From Luteimonas yindakuii (GTDB taxonomy: Bacteria; Pseudomonadota; Gammaproteobacteria; Xanthomonadales; Xanthomonadaceae): a DNA stretch of 64,000 nucleotides. Location: positions 1,364,001 to 1,428,000 of the forward strand of contig NZ_CP039383.2 in NCBI RefSeq assembly GCF_004803715.2, given 5' to 3'. The translations under genes and the position numbers were made by a program. Positions within the stretch are counted from its first letter, which is position 1, and each line of letters begins with the position of its first letter. Below the pieces are notes generated by a model. The model saw nothing but the letters and a program-made list of their open reading frames with translations, had not been told where the DNA came from and did no database searches. This document shows, one piece after another, positions 35,472-44,662 of this stretch.

Positions 35472-35882
35472 ATGTCTGACCCGCGCCCGCGCCCCATTGC
35501 CGACAGCGAGAAGCTCACCATCAATCTCGGCGTTGTCGATCTGGGCCAGATCGACCTGCTGGTGCAGGAAGGTTTCTATTCCAACCGCACCGATCTCATC
35601 CGCACCGCCATCCGCAACCAGCTGGCCACCCATGGGGAAGTGCTGCGGCATGCGGTCGCCCGGCGGACCCTCGTCGTCGGCCTGCAGGATTACGGACGCC
35701 GCGAGCTCGAGGCCGCGCGCGACGCCGGCGAGCGCCTGCGGATCCAGGCCCTGGGGCTTGTGCGCATCGCCGACGACGTCAGCCCGGAGCTGGCGCGGGA
35801 GGTGATCGAGTCGATCGCCGTCCTCGGCGCGCTGCAGGCGAGCCCGAAGGTGAAAGCCGCGCTGGCCGGCCGCATCCACTGA
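35472..35882 (+). CDS. CopG-type ribbon-helix-helix regulator
   Basis: A 136-residue DNA-binding protein. The ribbon-helix-helix lies at about 13-50 (LTINLGVVDLGQIDLLV, YSNRTDLIRTAIRNQL), followed by a helical C-terminal extension of about 85 residues. It probably represses its own operon through the palindrome at 35420-35439. The esterase gene follows 11 nt later, so it is likely co-regulated. Confidence 0.85.
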   Translation: MSDPRPRPIADSEKLTINLGVVDLGQIDLLVQEGFYSNRTDLIRTAIRNQLATHGEVLRHAVARRTLVVGLQDYGRRELEAARDAGERLRIQALGLVRIADDVSPELAREVIESIAVLGALQASPKVKAALAGRIH

Positions 35883-35893
35883 CCAGGAATTCC

Positions 35894-37135
35894 ATGAATC
35901 ACGACAACGACACCATGCGTCGGGCGATGCGCCTGATGCAGGCCGGCGATCTGCAGGCCGCCACGCGCACGCTGCAGGACGCGCTTGCGGGCAACGCGGG
36001 TCCGGCACCCGCCGCGCCTGCTGCACACGACGCCCGCGGCGATGTAGCCGGTCGTGGCGCCTGCCTGGAGGGCGAGTTCCGGGTCATCGACGACACGAAG
36101 GCGCACGACGCGAGGCCGCCCGCCGACCACCACGCGGCAGCGGATCTCCGCCCTGGGCCGACTGCGGGGCAGCCGTATACGTGGCCGCGCTCCACGACGG
36201 GCGAGGGGGCAACGCATGCAGGCGTGACGCCGTGGCGCCGGCCAGCGTCCGGCGAAGGAACCGGCGACGGCAATTTCCCGCGCCTGCGTTTTTCCTGCGC
36301 GGCTGGCGAGCTGGAGTACGGCCTGTACATTCCGCCGGGCCTCGAAACAGCCGGCGCGCCCCTGCTGGTGATGCTGCACGGCTGCACGCAGACGCCCGAG
36401 GACTTCGCCCGCGGCACCCGCATGAATCAGCTGGCGGACGGACACGGTTACGTCGTGGCGTGGCCCGCGCAGTCGGCGGAGCGCAACCAGAACCGCTGCT
36501 GGAACTGGTTCCGCGGCAGCGACCAGCAGCGTGATCGGGGAGAGCCGGCGATCCTCGCCGCACTGACCCGGCACCTCGTCAGCACCCACGGGCTGGACGC
36601 CGGGCGCGTGTACGTGGCCGGGCTCTCGGCCGGTGGCGCGATGGCCGCGGTGCTCGCCAGCACCCATCCGGATGTCTACGCCGCCATCGGCGTCCACTCC
36701 GGCCTGCCGGTGGGGGTGGCCCGCGACATGCCGTCCGCGTTCGCCGCCATGCGCAAGGGCAGCGGACGACGCAGGCGTGCGTCCTTCAGCACCGCCGCGC
36801 CGGTGCCGGCGATCGTCTTCCACGGCGACGGCGACGCCACCGTGCATCCCGGCAACGGTCTGGGCGTGGTCGAACAGAGCCTCGACCGTGCGGCGGATGA
36901 CGCGGGCATGACCAGTGCCGTCGAACGCGCAAGCGCGCCCGGCGGACGAAGCGCGACCCGGACCGTGCATCGCACGGCCGACGGGCGGATCGCGGCCGAA
37001 CACTGGGTCGTCCACGGCGCCGGCCACGCCTGGTCCGGCGGCGATGCAAGCGGCAGCTACACCGACCCGCAGGGGCCCGATGCCTCCGCAGAGATGCTGC
37101 GGTTCTTCGCCGGGTGCAGGCGTAGCGGCAGCTGA
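35894..37135 (+). CDS. PHB-depolymerase-family esterase
   Basis: A 413-residue alpha/beta hydrolase. A short helical N-terminus (AMRLMQAGDLQAATRTLQDAL) of the type seen in this esterase family is followed by a low-complexity linker and the catalytic domain: LHGCTQTPEDF, nucleophile S245 in GLSAGG, Asp in FHGDGDATV, His in GAGHAWSGG. No signal peptide is evident. It may act on polyhydroxyalkanoate or other esters. It follows the ribbon-helix-helix regulator. Confidence 0.87.
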   Translation: MNHDNDTMRRAMRLMQAGDLQAATRTLQDALAGNAGPAPAAPAAHDARGDVAGRGACLEGEFRVIDDTKAHDARPPADHHAAADLRPGPTAGQPYTWPRSTTGEGATHAGVTPWRRPASGEGTGDGNFPRLRFSCAAGELEYGLYIPPGLETAGAPLLVMLHGCTQTPEDFARGTRMNQLADGHGYVVAWPAQSAERNQNRCWNWFRGSDQQRDRGEPAILAALTRHLVSTHGLDAGRVYVAGLSAGGAMAAVLASTHPDVYAAIGVHSGLPVGVARDMPSAFAAMRKGSGRRRRASFSTAAPVPAIVFHGDGDATVHPGNGLGVVEQSLDRAADDAGMTSAVERASAPGGRSATRTVHRTADGRIAAEHWVVHGAGHAWSGGDASGSYTDPQGPDASAEMLRFFAGCRRSGS

Positions 37136-37511
37136 GGATGGCCGGCGGCCCGGTGCGGCAGCCGGCCGCAACGCTGCAAGCACGTTCCGCGCGCCATACG
37201 GGCACCTCATCCATCGTCACGCCTGCGGCACTTCGCAGTGACGGTGCTGTGTCCTTGCCCGACGGGGGGCATGTACGGACGCGGGAAACACGTTGCCGCG
37301 GGTGCCGGCGCCACGCGCTCACAACGCCCGTATCGGCCGCATCGCAACGACCCGAAGCCCCCACGGCGCTCCGGAGTCGGCAGCCGGCGCTGCGCGCCGG
37401 AAATTGTTCCTTGCAAGGACATTAAGTTTCTGTTAGACGCAAAACGAGCCGGTGCGGACAGGGGCGACACGGCCAAGGAGCGGTATCCCATCCATCCAAG
37501 AAGGAATTTCG
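37136..37511. other. Leader region of the TonB receptor gene
   Basis: A 376-nt gap without a credible gene. The last 110 nt are AT-richer than the surroundings and hold a short palindrome and the presumed promoter of the receptor gene. I see no riboswitch-like structure that I can name. Confidence 0.5.
37408..37419. promoter_or_regulatory. Palindrome TCCTTGCAAGGA upstream of the TonB receptor
   Basis: A perfect 12-bp palindrome, 92 nt before the receptor start, next to an AT-rich stretch. Candidate operator; the protein is unknown. Confidence 0.35.
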
Positions 37512-40118
37512 ATGACGCACCTGAATCCCGGGCGCCTGCCGGCGCGCCATTCCCTGTCCGTCGGTGTCCGGCTCGCGCTGGCCGCCGCGATGCTCTCGGC
37601 GGCCGGCATCGCCAGCGCCCAGTCGCAGACCCGGGCGCCGCAGCCGGAAGAACAGCGGACCACCACGCTCGGTACGGTCTCGGTGCTCGGCTCGCGCACC
37701 AGCCCGCGGTCGGAAACGACATCGGCGGTGCCGATCGACATCATCGAAGGCGAGCAGTTCCACAACCAGCCCTCGGTCGACGTGCTCGACAAGCTGCGCA
37801 CGCTGATTCCGTCGTTCAACGTCAGCACCGTGCCGATCGACGACGCCGCCACCCTGGTGCGCCCGGCCAACCTGCGCGGACTGCCGCCGGACAGCACCCT
37901 GGTGCTGGTCAATGGCAAGCGCCGCCACCGCGCGGCAGTCATCACCTTCCTCGGCCACGGCCTGTCCGATGGCTCGCAGGGCCCGGACATCTCGGTGTTC
38001 CCTTCGCTGGCGCTGGAACAGGTGGAAGTGCTGCGTGACGGCGCGGCCGCGCAGTACGGCTCGGACGCCATTGCCGGCGTCATCAATTTCGGGCTCAAGC
38101 GTCTGGAGGCCGGCGGCACCGTGGAAGCCTTCGGCGGCCAGTTCTACGACGGCGACGGTTTCACCCAGCAGTACTCGGCGCAGGTGGGCCTGCCGCTGAC
38201 CGCGAACGGCTTCGCCACCCTCACCGCGGAGTGGCGCACCGCCGACCCGACCTCGCGTAGCGTGCAGCGCGACGATGCGGCCGCCGCCGCCGCCGCGGGT
38301 TACCCGGGCGTCGCCAACCCGGTGCAGGTGTGGGGTTCGCCCGAGACCGACCACGACCTGAAGTTCGTCGCCAACACGGGGCTGTCGACCGAAGTCGCGG
38401 ACTTCTACCTGTTCGGCAACTACGCCCGGCGCGAAGTGATCGGCGGGTTCTACTACCGCGATCCCACCTCGCGCGCCGGCGTCTACACCAACGACGGCGG
38501 CGAGACCTTGCTGATCGGCTCGCTCGACGGCGGCGCCTGCCCGACGGTCGCGTTGCGCGATGCCGACGGCAACCTGATCCCGTATGCGACGGTTGGCGCG
38601 CAGGTCGCGGCGCTGCCGGACAACTGCTTCACCTTCCTCGAAAGCCTGCCGGGCGGCTTCACCCCGAACTTCGGCGGCGAGATGGAGGACCGCGCCGTCA
38701 CCGCGGGCGCCAAAGGCATGTGGGCCGGCAGCTGGAGCTGGGACTTCAGCCTCTCCTGGGGTCGCAACGACGTCGACTTCTTCCTGCTCAACACGGTCAA
38801 CGCATCGCAGGGTCCGGAGCAACCGTCCGGCCTGCGCTTCAACCCCGGCGGCAACGTGCAGACCGAGCGCAACGTCAACTTCGACGTCGGCCACGACATC
38901 GAGAACGGCTTCACCGACGGGCCGATCCGGCTGGCCATGGGTGCGGAGTGGCGCGAGGAGGAGTTCGAGATCAAGGCCGGCGATCCGGCGTCGTTCGGGA
39001 TCGGCCCGCTCACCCAGCAGGGCTTCAGCATCGGATCGAATGGCTTTCCCGGGTTCAACCCGCGGATCGCGGGCACCTTCAGCCGCGACAACTGGGCGCT
39101 GTATGTCGACGCCGAAGCGCGCCTGACCCCGCAGTTCCTGCTGGCGGCGGCGGTCCGTCACGAGGACTACAGCGACTTCGGCGGGACCACCAACTGGAAG
39201 CTGACGGGCCGTTACGACTTCACCGAGGCGTTCGCCCTGCGTGGCGCCATCAACACCGGCTTCCGCGCGCCCACCCCGGGGCAGGCCAACGTCAGCCAGG
39301 TCACCAGCGCGTTCATCGATGGCGAATTGCGCGACACCGCCACCCTGCCGCCCACCAACCCGGTCGCTGCGTTCTACGGTGGCGAGCCGCTGACCCCGGA
39401 GGAATCGAAGAGCGCCTCGCTGGGCCTGGTCTGGGTGGGCGAAGGCTGGCAGACGACGCTCGACGCCTACCGCATCGAGGTCACCGACCGCATCGCGCGC
39501 AGTACCGACTTCACCCTGACCGATGCCGACCGCGCGGCGCTGGTGGCCGCGGGCATCGGCGAGGCGGCGACGCTCAGCCGCGTGGGCTTCTTCGTCAACG
39601 ACTTCGACACCACCACCACCGGCGTCGACCTGGTGACCAGCCTCAACACCGCGCACTTCGGCGGCGCGACCACGTACTCGCTGGCGGCCAACTGGAACCG
39701 CACCGAAGTCGACAGCTATACGCCGGGCATCATTTCCGAAGCGCGGGTGAAGAAGCTGGAGGAGTCGCTGCCGCGCACCAAGGGTTACTTCAGCCTCAAC
39801 CACCAGCGCGAGGTCTTCAATGCCAACCTGCGGGTGAACTATTTCAGCTCGTTCTACGAGGACCATCTCGACAGCGACGTGATCCTCGCCGAGGAGGGCG
39901 GCCTGCCGATTTATGGCGGCAGCGCCGTGACCGTGGATGCCGAGGTCGGCTGGAAGTTCGAGTCCGGCCTGTACGTCAACGTCGGCGCGCAGAACCTGTT
40001 CGACAAGGTGCCGGACGAGAACCCGTGGGGCGGTGTTGCCGGTGCACGCTATCCCGTGCACGCGCCGTACGGTTTCAATGGCGGCTTCTACTACGCGCGG
40101 GTGGGTTACCGGTTCTGA
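37512..40118 (+). CDS. TonB-dependent outer-membrane receptor
   Basis: An 868-residue receptor with a signal peptide to about residue 36 (ASAQ), then the plug domain (TTLGTVSVLGSRTSPR, VDVLDKLRTLIPSFN, LVLVNGKRRHR, VEVLRDGAAAQYGSDAIAGVIN) and a 22-strand barrel ending in aromatic F (YARVGYRF). It imports a siderophore, vitamin or oligomer powered by TonB. The substrate cannot be told from the neighbours. AAGAAGG lies upstream of the ATG. Confidence 0.93.
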   Translation: MTHLNPGRLPARHSLSVGVRLALAAAMLSAAGIASAQSQTRAPQPEEQRTTTLGTVSVLGSRTSPRSETTSAVPIDIIEGEQFHNQPSVDVLDKLRTLIPSFNVSTVPIDDAATLVRPANLRGLPPDSTLVLVNGKRRHRAAVITFLGHGLSDGSQGPDISVFPSLALEQVEVLRDGAAAQYGSDAIAGVINFGLKRLEAGGTVEAFGGQFYDGDGFTQQYSAQVGLPLTANGFATLTAEWRTADPTSRSVQRDDAAAAAAAGYPGVANPVQVWGSPETDHDLKFVANTGLSTEVADFYLFGNYARREVIGGFYYRDPTSRAGVYTNDGGETLLIGSLDGGACPTVALRDADGNLIPYATVGAQVAALPDNCFTFLESLPGGFTPNFGGEMEDRAVTAGAKGMWAGSWSWDFSLSWGRNDVDFFLLNTVNASQGPEQPSGLRFNPGGNVQTERNVNFDVGHDIENGFTDGPIRLAMGAEWREEEFEIKAGDPASFGIGPLTQQGFSIGSNGFPGFNPRIAGTFSRDNWALYVDAEARLTPQFLLAAAVRHEDYSDFGGTTNWKLTGRYDFTEAFALRGAINTGFRAPTPGQANVSQVTSAFIDGELRDTATLPPTNPVAAFYGGEPLTPEESKSASLGLVWVGEGWQTTLDAYRIEVTDRIARSTDFTLTDADRAALVAAGIGEAATLSRVGFFVNDFDTTTTGVDLVTSLNTAHFGGATTYSLAANWNRTEVDSYTPGIISEARVKKLEESLPRTKGYFSLNHQREVFNANLRVNYFSSFYEDHLDSDVILAEEGGLPIYGGSAVTVDAEVGWKFESGLYVNVGAQNLFDKVPDENPWGGVAGARYPVHAPYGFNGGFYYARVGYRF

Positions 40119-40135
40119 CCGGGCCGGTGATGACA

Positions 40136-40166
40136 CGCGGGCAGCCGGATGAACCGGCTGCCCGCG
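40136..40166 (+). terminator. Strong hairpin after the TonB receptor
   Basis: CGCGGGCAGCCGG and CCGGCTGCCCGCG form a perfect 13-bp stem with a 5-nt loop, 18 nt past the stop. The T tract is weak (GTTGCC). Confidence 0.7.
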
Positions 40167-40217
40167 TTGCCGCGCGTTCGCGAGCCGCCATGCCGCCGGT
40201 CCCGCAGCGCCGGGCCG

Positions 40218-40862
40218 TCAGACGTTGAAACCCGGATGCGTGTCGAAGTTGCCGTTGAGGATGTTGTTCGCGCGCTGGCGCGCCTGGGTGCGCATCGCCG
40301 CCGAGGTGTGCCGGCCTTCCGCCGCGAACCATGCAAGCCAGGCCACGTGCCAGCGCCAGGCGCCGTTGTATTCCCAGGACGAATCGTTGTTGCCGCGGTC
40401 ATGGCCCTTGCCGTCGGCGTGGCGTGCCTCGTGCAGCAGGGTGCCGGCGCGGCGGCTCACGCCCTGGTCATAGAAGAACGGCAGGAACAGTTGCGTCCAG
40501 TTGTCGACGATCGGTCCCCACTGGGTGCGGGCGAAGGCGCCGCCGCTGCCACAACGGGCGTCGAGCTCGTCGATGTTGTTGCGGGCGAAGCGGCAGCCCC
40601 ACTCCAGGATGTTGGAGTCGTACGACTCGCGCGGGAAGTTTGGCGACGAGTAGGTGAGGCACCAGATGCCCGACAGTGCGCGCGAGAGCGGCAGGCGGTT
40701 GTTGCAGACGTCGTGATGGCCGAACCCCTGGTCCCAGTCACCCTGGTCGAAGTCGAAGACCTGCCAGGCCCAGTCGACGAAGGGTTGCGAGCAGATCCGC
40801 GGCCCGTAGAGATTGTCCCCGGACGTGACGAGGTCCGGGACGCTTGCAGTGCAGCTGGCCAT
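40218..40862 (-). CDS. Cys-rich protein with exact metzincin zinc motif
   Basis: A 214-residue protein I do not recognise. It contains HEARHADGKGHD at 144-155, an exact match to the HExxHxxGxxH/D zinc site of metzincin proteases, with H144, E145, H148 and H154. A Met 36 residues later (M190) could serve as Met-turn. Six Cys before the motif (4, 24, 53, 68, 90, 104) suggest an oxidised, exported protein, yet no signal peptide is seen. AAGGAG sits inside the end of the upstream gene, so the two are translationally linked. It could be a secreted toxin or protease exported by a non-Sec route; that is inference. Confidence 0.68.
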   Translation of the reverse strand: MASCTASVPDLVTSGDNLYGPRICSQPFVDWAWQVFDFDQGDWDQGFGHHDVCNNRLPLSRALSGIWCLTYSSPNFPRESYDSNILEWGCRFARNNIDELDARCGSGGAFARTQWGPIVDNWTQLFLPFFYDQGVSRRAGTLLHEARHADGKGHDRGNNDSSWEYNGAWRWHVAWLAWFAAEGRHTSAAMRTQARQRANNILNGNFDTHPGFNV

Positions 40863-40866
40863 GTCC

Positions 40867-41583
40867 TTACTCCTTCCTGGTGAAGCCGCAGGCCTGTGGC
40901 ACCTGTCGCGCCGCGTCCTGCGCCGGTGGCCGGAAACGTCCGTCGACCTCGTCCTTGCGGCCCGGGTCGGCCTGGACCTGCTGGTGGTTGACGCGCTTGA
41001 GGTCGAGCATCCAGTGGTGCTCCTGTGGCAGCAGTTCGCGCACGCGGTCCTGCAACCCGGCATCGGCGGCGGCCTTGACCGCCTCGACGAGCACGGCGCG
41101 CTCCGGGTTGGCTTCGACGATGCGCAGCAGCTGGCCGGCGACCTCCCGCTCGCGCGTGGCGATCGCGGCGATCGCATGCACCGCCATCGTGCGGTTGAGC
41201 AGTTCGGTGTCGAACGGCCCTTCGCAGCCTTCCCGGCTGCGTTCCGGCAGGCGTTCGATCGCGGCTTCGACGAGATAACCCGCCGATGACGCATTGCCCG
41301 CATCGCCGAGCAGGTGCAACAGGTTCCAGCGCAACGTCGGATCGCCCACGGTCTGGTGCGCGAGCCGGACGAGCGCATCGGCCGCGTCTTCCTGCTCCCG
41401 CAGCAGGGCCACCGCATGCGCGTAATAGGCCTCGTCCTCGCGGCCGGCGCCATTGAGATGGCGGATCGCCTGCGCGGCGAGCCACTGGGTTTTCGAATCC
41501 GCGACCCAGCGCCGCCCGTCCTCGACCTGGACGTAGTCGCGCGGGCCGTCTCCGCCGGGATGACTTTCGCATTTGCAGTTCAT
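40867..41583 (-). CDS. Helical-repeat (HEAT-like) protein before the metzincin-like gene
   Basis: A 238-residue protein. After a Cys-rich start (MNCKCESH) it is built of short amphipathic helix pairs resembling HEAT/ARM repeats (DALVRLAHQTVGDPTLRWNL, AVLVEAVKAAADAGLQDRV). No signal peptide. GGGAG precedes the ATG. It ends 4 nt before the metzincin-like gene, so they form an operon; it may be the partner, adaptor or inhibitor of that protein. Confidence 0.68.
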   Translation of the reverse strand: MNCKCESHPGGDGPRDYVQVEDGRRWVADSKTQWLAAQAIRHLNGAGREDEAYYAHAVALLREQEDAADALVRLAHQTVGDPTLRWNLLHLLGDAGNASSAGYLVEAAIERLPERSREGCEGPFDTELLNRTMAVHAIAAIATREREVAGQLLRIVEANPERAVLVEAVKAAADAGLQDRVRELLPQEHHWMLDLKRVNHQQVQADPGRKDEVDGRFRPPAQDAARQVPQACGFTRKE

Positions 41584-41791
41584 GGTGGAACTCCCTTCCG
41601 CGTATCCGGCGCCGGCCACGCCTGGCGCCCACAACCAGTCACAACGCATGCGTCGTCGACGGCCGGACAGGCGGGCGGGGGATGCAGCGGGCAGGCAGTG
41701 CGGGCGGACACGAACGGCAGAATGCGATGCCACGCGCCGTGCCGCCGGAACCGTCCGGTACACTGCGGCACGCCCAGCCACCTGTGGATCG

Positions 41792-42262
41792 ATGATCACC
41801 AACGACGTCCTGCGCAGCATCCGTTACATGCTCGACCTGAGCGACCAGAAGCTGGTCGATCTCGCGCGCCTCGCCGATCCCGGGTTCGCCATCGAAAAGG
41901 ACGACGTGCGTGCCATGTTGCTCAAGGAGGACGAGCCGGGGCACCTCCCCTGCAGCGACGAGGTGCTGGCGCATGTCCTCGACGGATTGATCGTGCATCT
42001 GCGCGGGCGCGAGGAGGGCAGGGCGCCGCGTCCGGTGGAAAAGCGCATCAGCAACAACGTGGTGCTGAAGAAGCTGCGGGTGGCGTTCGAGCTGACCGAC
42101 ATCGACATGCACAGCATCTTTGCCGATGCGGGGTTCCCGGTGACCAAGCCGGAACTGTCGGCGCTGTTCCGCCAGGCCGGACACCGCAACTTCCGTCCCT
42201 GCGGGGACCAGCTGCTGCGCAACTTCCTCAAGGGGCTGACGCTGCGCGTGCGCGGCGGCTAG
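41792..42262 (+). CDS. DUF1456 (YehS-like) protein
   Basis: A 156-residue soluble protein with two copies of the DUF1456 helical unit (NDVLRSIRYMLDLSDQKLVDL; NNVVLKKLRVAFELTDIDMHSIF), each ending in a C-LR-FL-GL-LRxRG type segment. Function unknown. Divergent from the helical-repeat gene. Confidence 0.87.
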   Translation: MITNDVLRSIRYMLDLSDQKLVDLARLADPGFAIEKDDVRAMLLKEDEPGHLPCSDEVLAHVLDGLIVHLRGREEGRAPRPVEKRISNNVVLKKLRVAFELTDIDMHSIFADAGFPVTKPELSALFRQAGHRNFRPCGDQLLRNFLKGLTLRVRGG

Positions 42263-42297
42263 TCCGTTCGCGGTCGGCACTCCGGCAAGGACACGAC

Positions 42298-42738
42298 ATG
42301 CGTCGCCAGCTGCTGCCACGCGACCTCGGCTTCGAGCTGCATCGGGGCGACGAGTTGTCGCTATTCAAGTGGTTCCTGGCCAGCTTCCTGTTCGGCAACC
42401 GCATCTCGCAGTCGATCGCCGCCGAAACCTGGCGGGTGATCGTGGAAACCCACGGTTGCGACACGCCGCGCAAGCTGTGCGCCCTGAGCCACCGTGAGCT
42501 GGTGCGGATGCTGGGCGACGGCGGCTACAGGCGTTACGACGAATCCACGGCGGAGCGGTTGTCCTTGTTGTGCCGCACGCTGATCGCGCAGTACGACGGT
42601 CGGATCCTCGGCATTGCCGAAGCAGCGGACGACCGCGCGGACTTCGAGCGCCGGTTGCTTGCATTCAAGGGCGTGGGGCCGGTGACGCTGGGCATCTTCA
42701 TGCGCGAGGCCGGGCCGGCGTTGTTCGACCACCAGTGA
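42298..42738 (+). CDS. HhH-GPD-like DNA glycosylase/endonuclease III-type protein
   Basis: A 146-residue helical protein with LLAFKGVGPVTLGIFMRE, a helix-hairpin-helix signature as in base-excision glycosylases. It is shorter than EndoIII and lacks the 4Fe-4S Cys cluster. It may act on damaged DNA; catalytic residues are not certain. It follows the DUF1456 gene by 35 nt. Confidence 0.72.
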   Translation: MRRQLLPRDLGFELHRGDELSLFKWFLASFLFGNRISQSIAAETWRVIVETHGCDTPRKLCALSHRELVRMLGDGGYRRYDESTAERLSLLCRTLIAQYDGRILGIAEAADDRADFERRLLAFKGVGPVTLGIFMREAGPALFDHQ

Positions 42739-42795
42739 TCGCGTGCGGTTGATCGGCGCGTTGCGTGCCGCGCTACGGCGGCCGTGCCGACGGGC

Positions 42796-43800
42796 CTATC
42801 TGCGCGTGGCGCGCCATGCCTCGCGGGCCGCGGAGTCCATGAAGCTCCAGGCGACGAAGCGGCTCTGCTTGCTGCCCTGCGCCATGGCCACTTCGCGTAC
42901 CTCCAGCGCGCCTGCCTCGCGCAGCTGCCTGCGCACGCCGGGAAGATGCGCGGACTTCGCGACCAGGCTGCTGAACCACAGCACCTGCGCACCGAAGCCG
43001 ACGCTTTCGCGCACCATTCGGCGCAGGAATTCCGCCTCGCCGCCCTCGTACCACAGCTCGTGCGCGTGCCCGCCGAAGTTGAGCGCCGACGCGGTGGCAG
43101 GCGCGCCGGCGCCGCCGAGCTGGCGCCGCTTGCGCTGGTTGGCCTGCGCGGCCTCCGTGGCGGAGGCGTGGAAGGGCGGGTTGCACAGCGTGACGTCGTA
43201 GCGGTCGTCGTCGGCGACCACACCGCGGAAGACGTTGCCGCGACGCGGCTGCTGCCGCAGCGTGATCGCCTTGTCGAGCCGGTTGGAATGGACGATCGCC
43301 GCGGCCACCTGCAGCGAGGTCGCATCGATGTCTGTACCGGTGAAGCGCCAGCCGTACTCGGCGTGGCCCAGCAAGGGGTAGATGCAACTGGCGCCGACGC
43401 CCACATCGAGCGCGCGGACCGACATGCCGCGCGGGATCGTGCCATCGCCCGGATCCACCGCCAGCAGGTCGGCCAACCCGTGCAGGTAGTCCGCGCGGCC
43501 CGGGATCGGTGGGCACAGCGCGCCGTCCGGAAGGTCCCAGTGCGCGATGCCGTAATCGCTGTGGAGGATCGCGCGGTTGAGCTCGCGCACGGCCATCGGG
43601 TTGCCGAAGTCGATGCTGGTGTCGCCGCGCGGCGTCGTCAGCATATACGCCGACAGGGCGGGACGTGCCGCCAGCAACCGTGCGAAGTCGTAACGGCCCT
43701 GGTGCCGGTTGCGCGGATGCAGTGCGGGGCGGGTGGCTGCGCCTGCTCCGGTCGAGTTTGCTCCGGCCGGGCGTGTGTCGCGGCGAGGCGTTGGCGTCAT
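42796..43800 (-). CDS. rlmF: 23S rRNA (adenine-1618-N6)-methyltransferase
   Basis: A 334-residue SAM-dependent methyltransferase with DVGVGASCIYPLLG as SAM loop, TLCNPPFHAS as catalytic NPPF motif, and an N-terminal HPRNRHQGRYDF typical of RlmF. It methylates A1618 in 23S rRNA. It starts 7 nt after the RIO kinase gene, in one operon. Confidence 0.92.
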   Translation of the reverse strand: MTPTPRRDTRPAGANSTGAGAATRPALHPRNRHQGRYDFARLLAARPALSAYMLTTPRGDTSIDFGNPMAVRELNRAILHSDYGIAHWDLPDGALCPPIPGRADYLHGLADLLAVDPGDGTIPRGMSVRALDVGVGASCIYPLLGHAEYGWRFTGTDIDATSLQVAAAIVHSNRLDKAITLRQQPRRGNVFRGVVADDDRYDVTLCNPPFHASATEAAQANQRKRRQLGGAGAPATASALNFGGHAHELWYEGGEAEFLRRMVRESVGFGAQVLWFSSLVAKSAHLPGVRRQLREAGALEVREVAMAQGSKQSRFVAWSFMDSAAREAWRATRR

Positions 43801-43807
43801 GCGTGGG

Positions 43808-44662
43808 TCAATCCTCGTCCGCCGCCTCGCGACCCTGCTGGCGGATCAGCGCCAGCTCGCGCGCGTCGTTGATGGCATCACGCACGCTGTCGAGGTCGAT
43901 GGTGCTTTCATCGAAGGTGAACTGCCCGGTGAGCTCGGTGTCGGGCTGAAGCGCACCGGCCTCGAACAGCGCCCACATCTCCTCGCCGTACCAGGTGTCG
44001 AGCAGTTCCGGTGCCCAGCGGCCGAGGGTGGCGGTGAGGTTGTTGACGTCGCGCAGCAGCATGGTGCGCGCGGCGTTGTTGCCGGCGGCGCTGACCACCT
44101 GCGGGAAGTCGATCACCACCGGGCCATCCGGGCCCACCAGCACGTTGTAGGCCGACAGGTCGCCGTGGATCAGGCCGCAGCACAGCATCCGCACCACCTG
44201 GCGCACCAGCACGCGGTGGAACTCGCGGGCCTGTTCGGCGGTGAGCTCCACCTCGCCCAGGCGCGGGGCGGAGAAGCCGGCGGCGTCGGTCACGAGTTCC
44301 ATGACCAGCACGCCGTGGAAGAAGCCATGCGGCTCCGGCACGCGCACCCCGGCCTCGCGCAGCTGGTACAGCGCATCGACCTCGGCGTTCTTCCATTCGG
44401 CCTCCTGCTGCCGGCGGCCGTAGCGGCTGCCGGTGGCGACAGCGCGCGTCTCGCGGCTGCCGCGCGACTTGCGGCCTTCCTGGTACTGCACGCGCTTCTG
44501 GAAACTGCGCTGTGCCATGTCCTTGTAGACCTTTGCGCAACGCACGTCGTCGCCGGAGCGCACGACGTACACCGCGGCTTCCTTGCCGCTCTTGAGCGGA
44601 CGCATCACTTCATCGATGACGCCTTCTTCGATCAGCGTCAGCAGGCTTGCAGGAGTTTTCAC
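43808..44662 (-). CDS. RIO-family serine protein kinase
   Basis: A 284-residue kinase with LKSGKEAAVYVV (nucleotide loop), CAKVYKD (catalytic Lys), LIHGDLSAYNVLV (catalytic Asp and Asn) and VVIDFPQVV (metal Asp). This is the RIO1 pattern, found in archaea, eukaryotes and some proteobacteria, where the role is open. The start is GTG 44662. Operon with rlmF hints at ribosome maturation. Confidence 0.9.
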   Translation of the reverse strand: MKTPASLLTLIEEGVIDEVMRPLKSGKEAAVYVVRSGDDVRCAKVYKDMAQRSFQKRVQYQEGRKSRGSRETRAVATGSRYGRRQQEAEWKNAEVDALYQLREAGVRVPEPHGFFHGVLVMELVTDAAGFSAPRLGEVELTAEQAREFHRVLVRQVVRMLCCGLIHGDLSAYNVLVGPDGPVVIDFPQVVSAAGNNAARTMLLRDVNNLTATLGRWAPELLDTWYGEEMWALFEAGALQPDTELTGQFTFDESTIDLDSVRDAINDARELALIRQQGREAADED

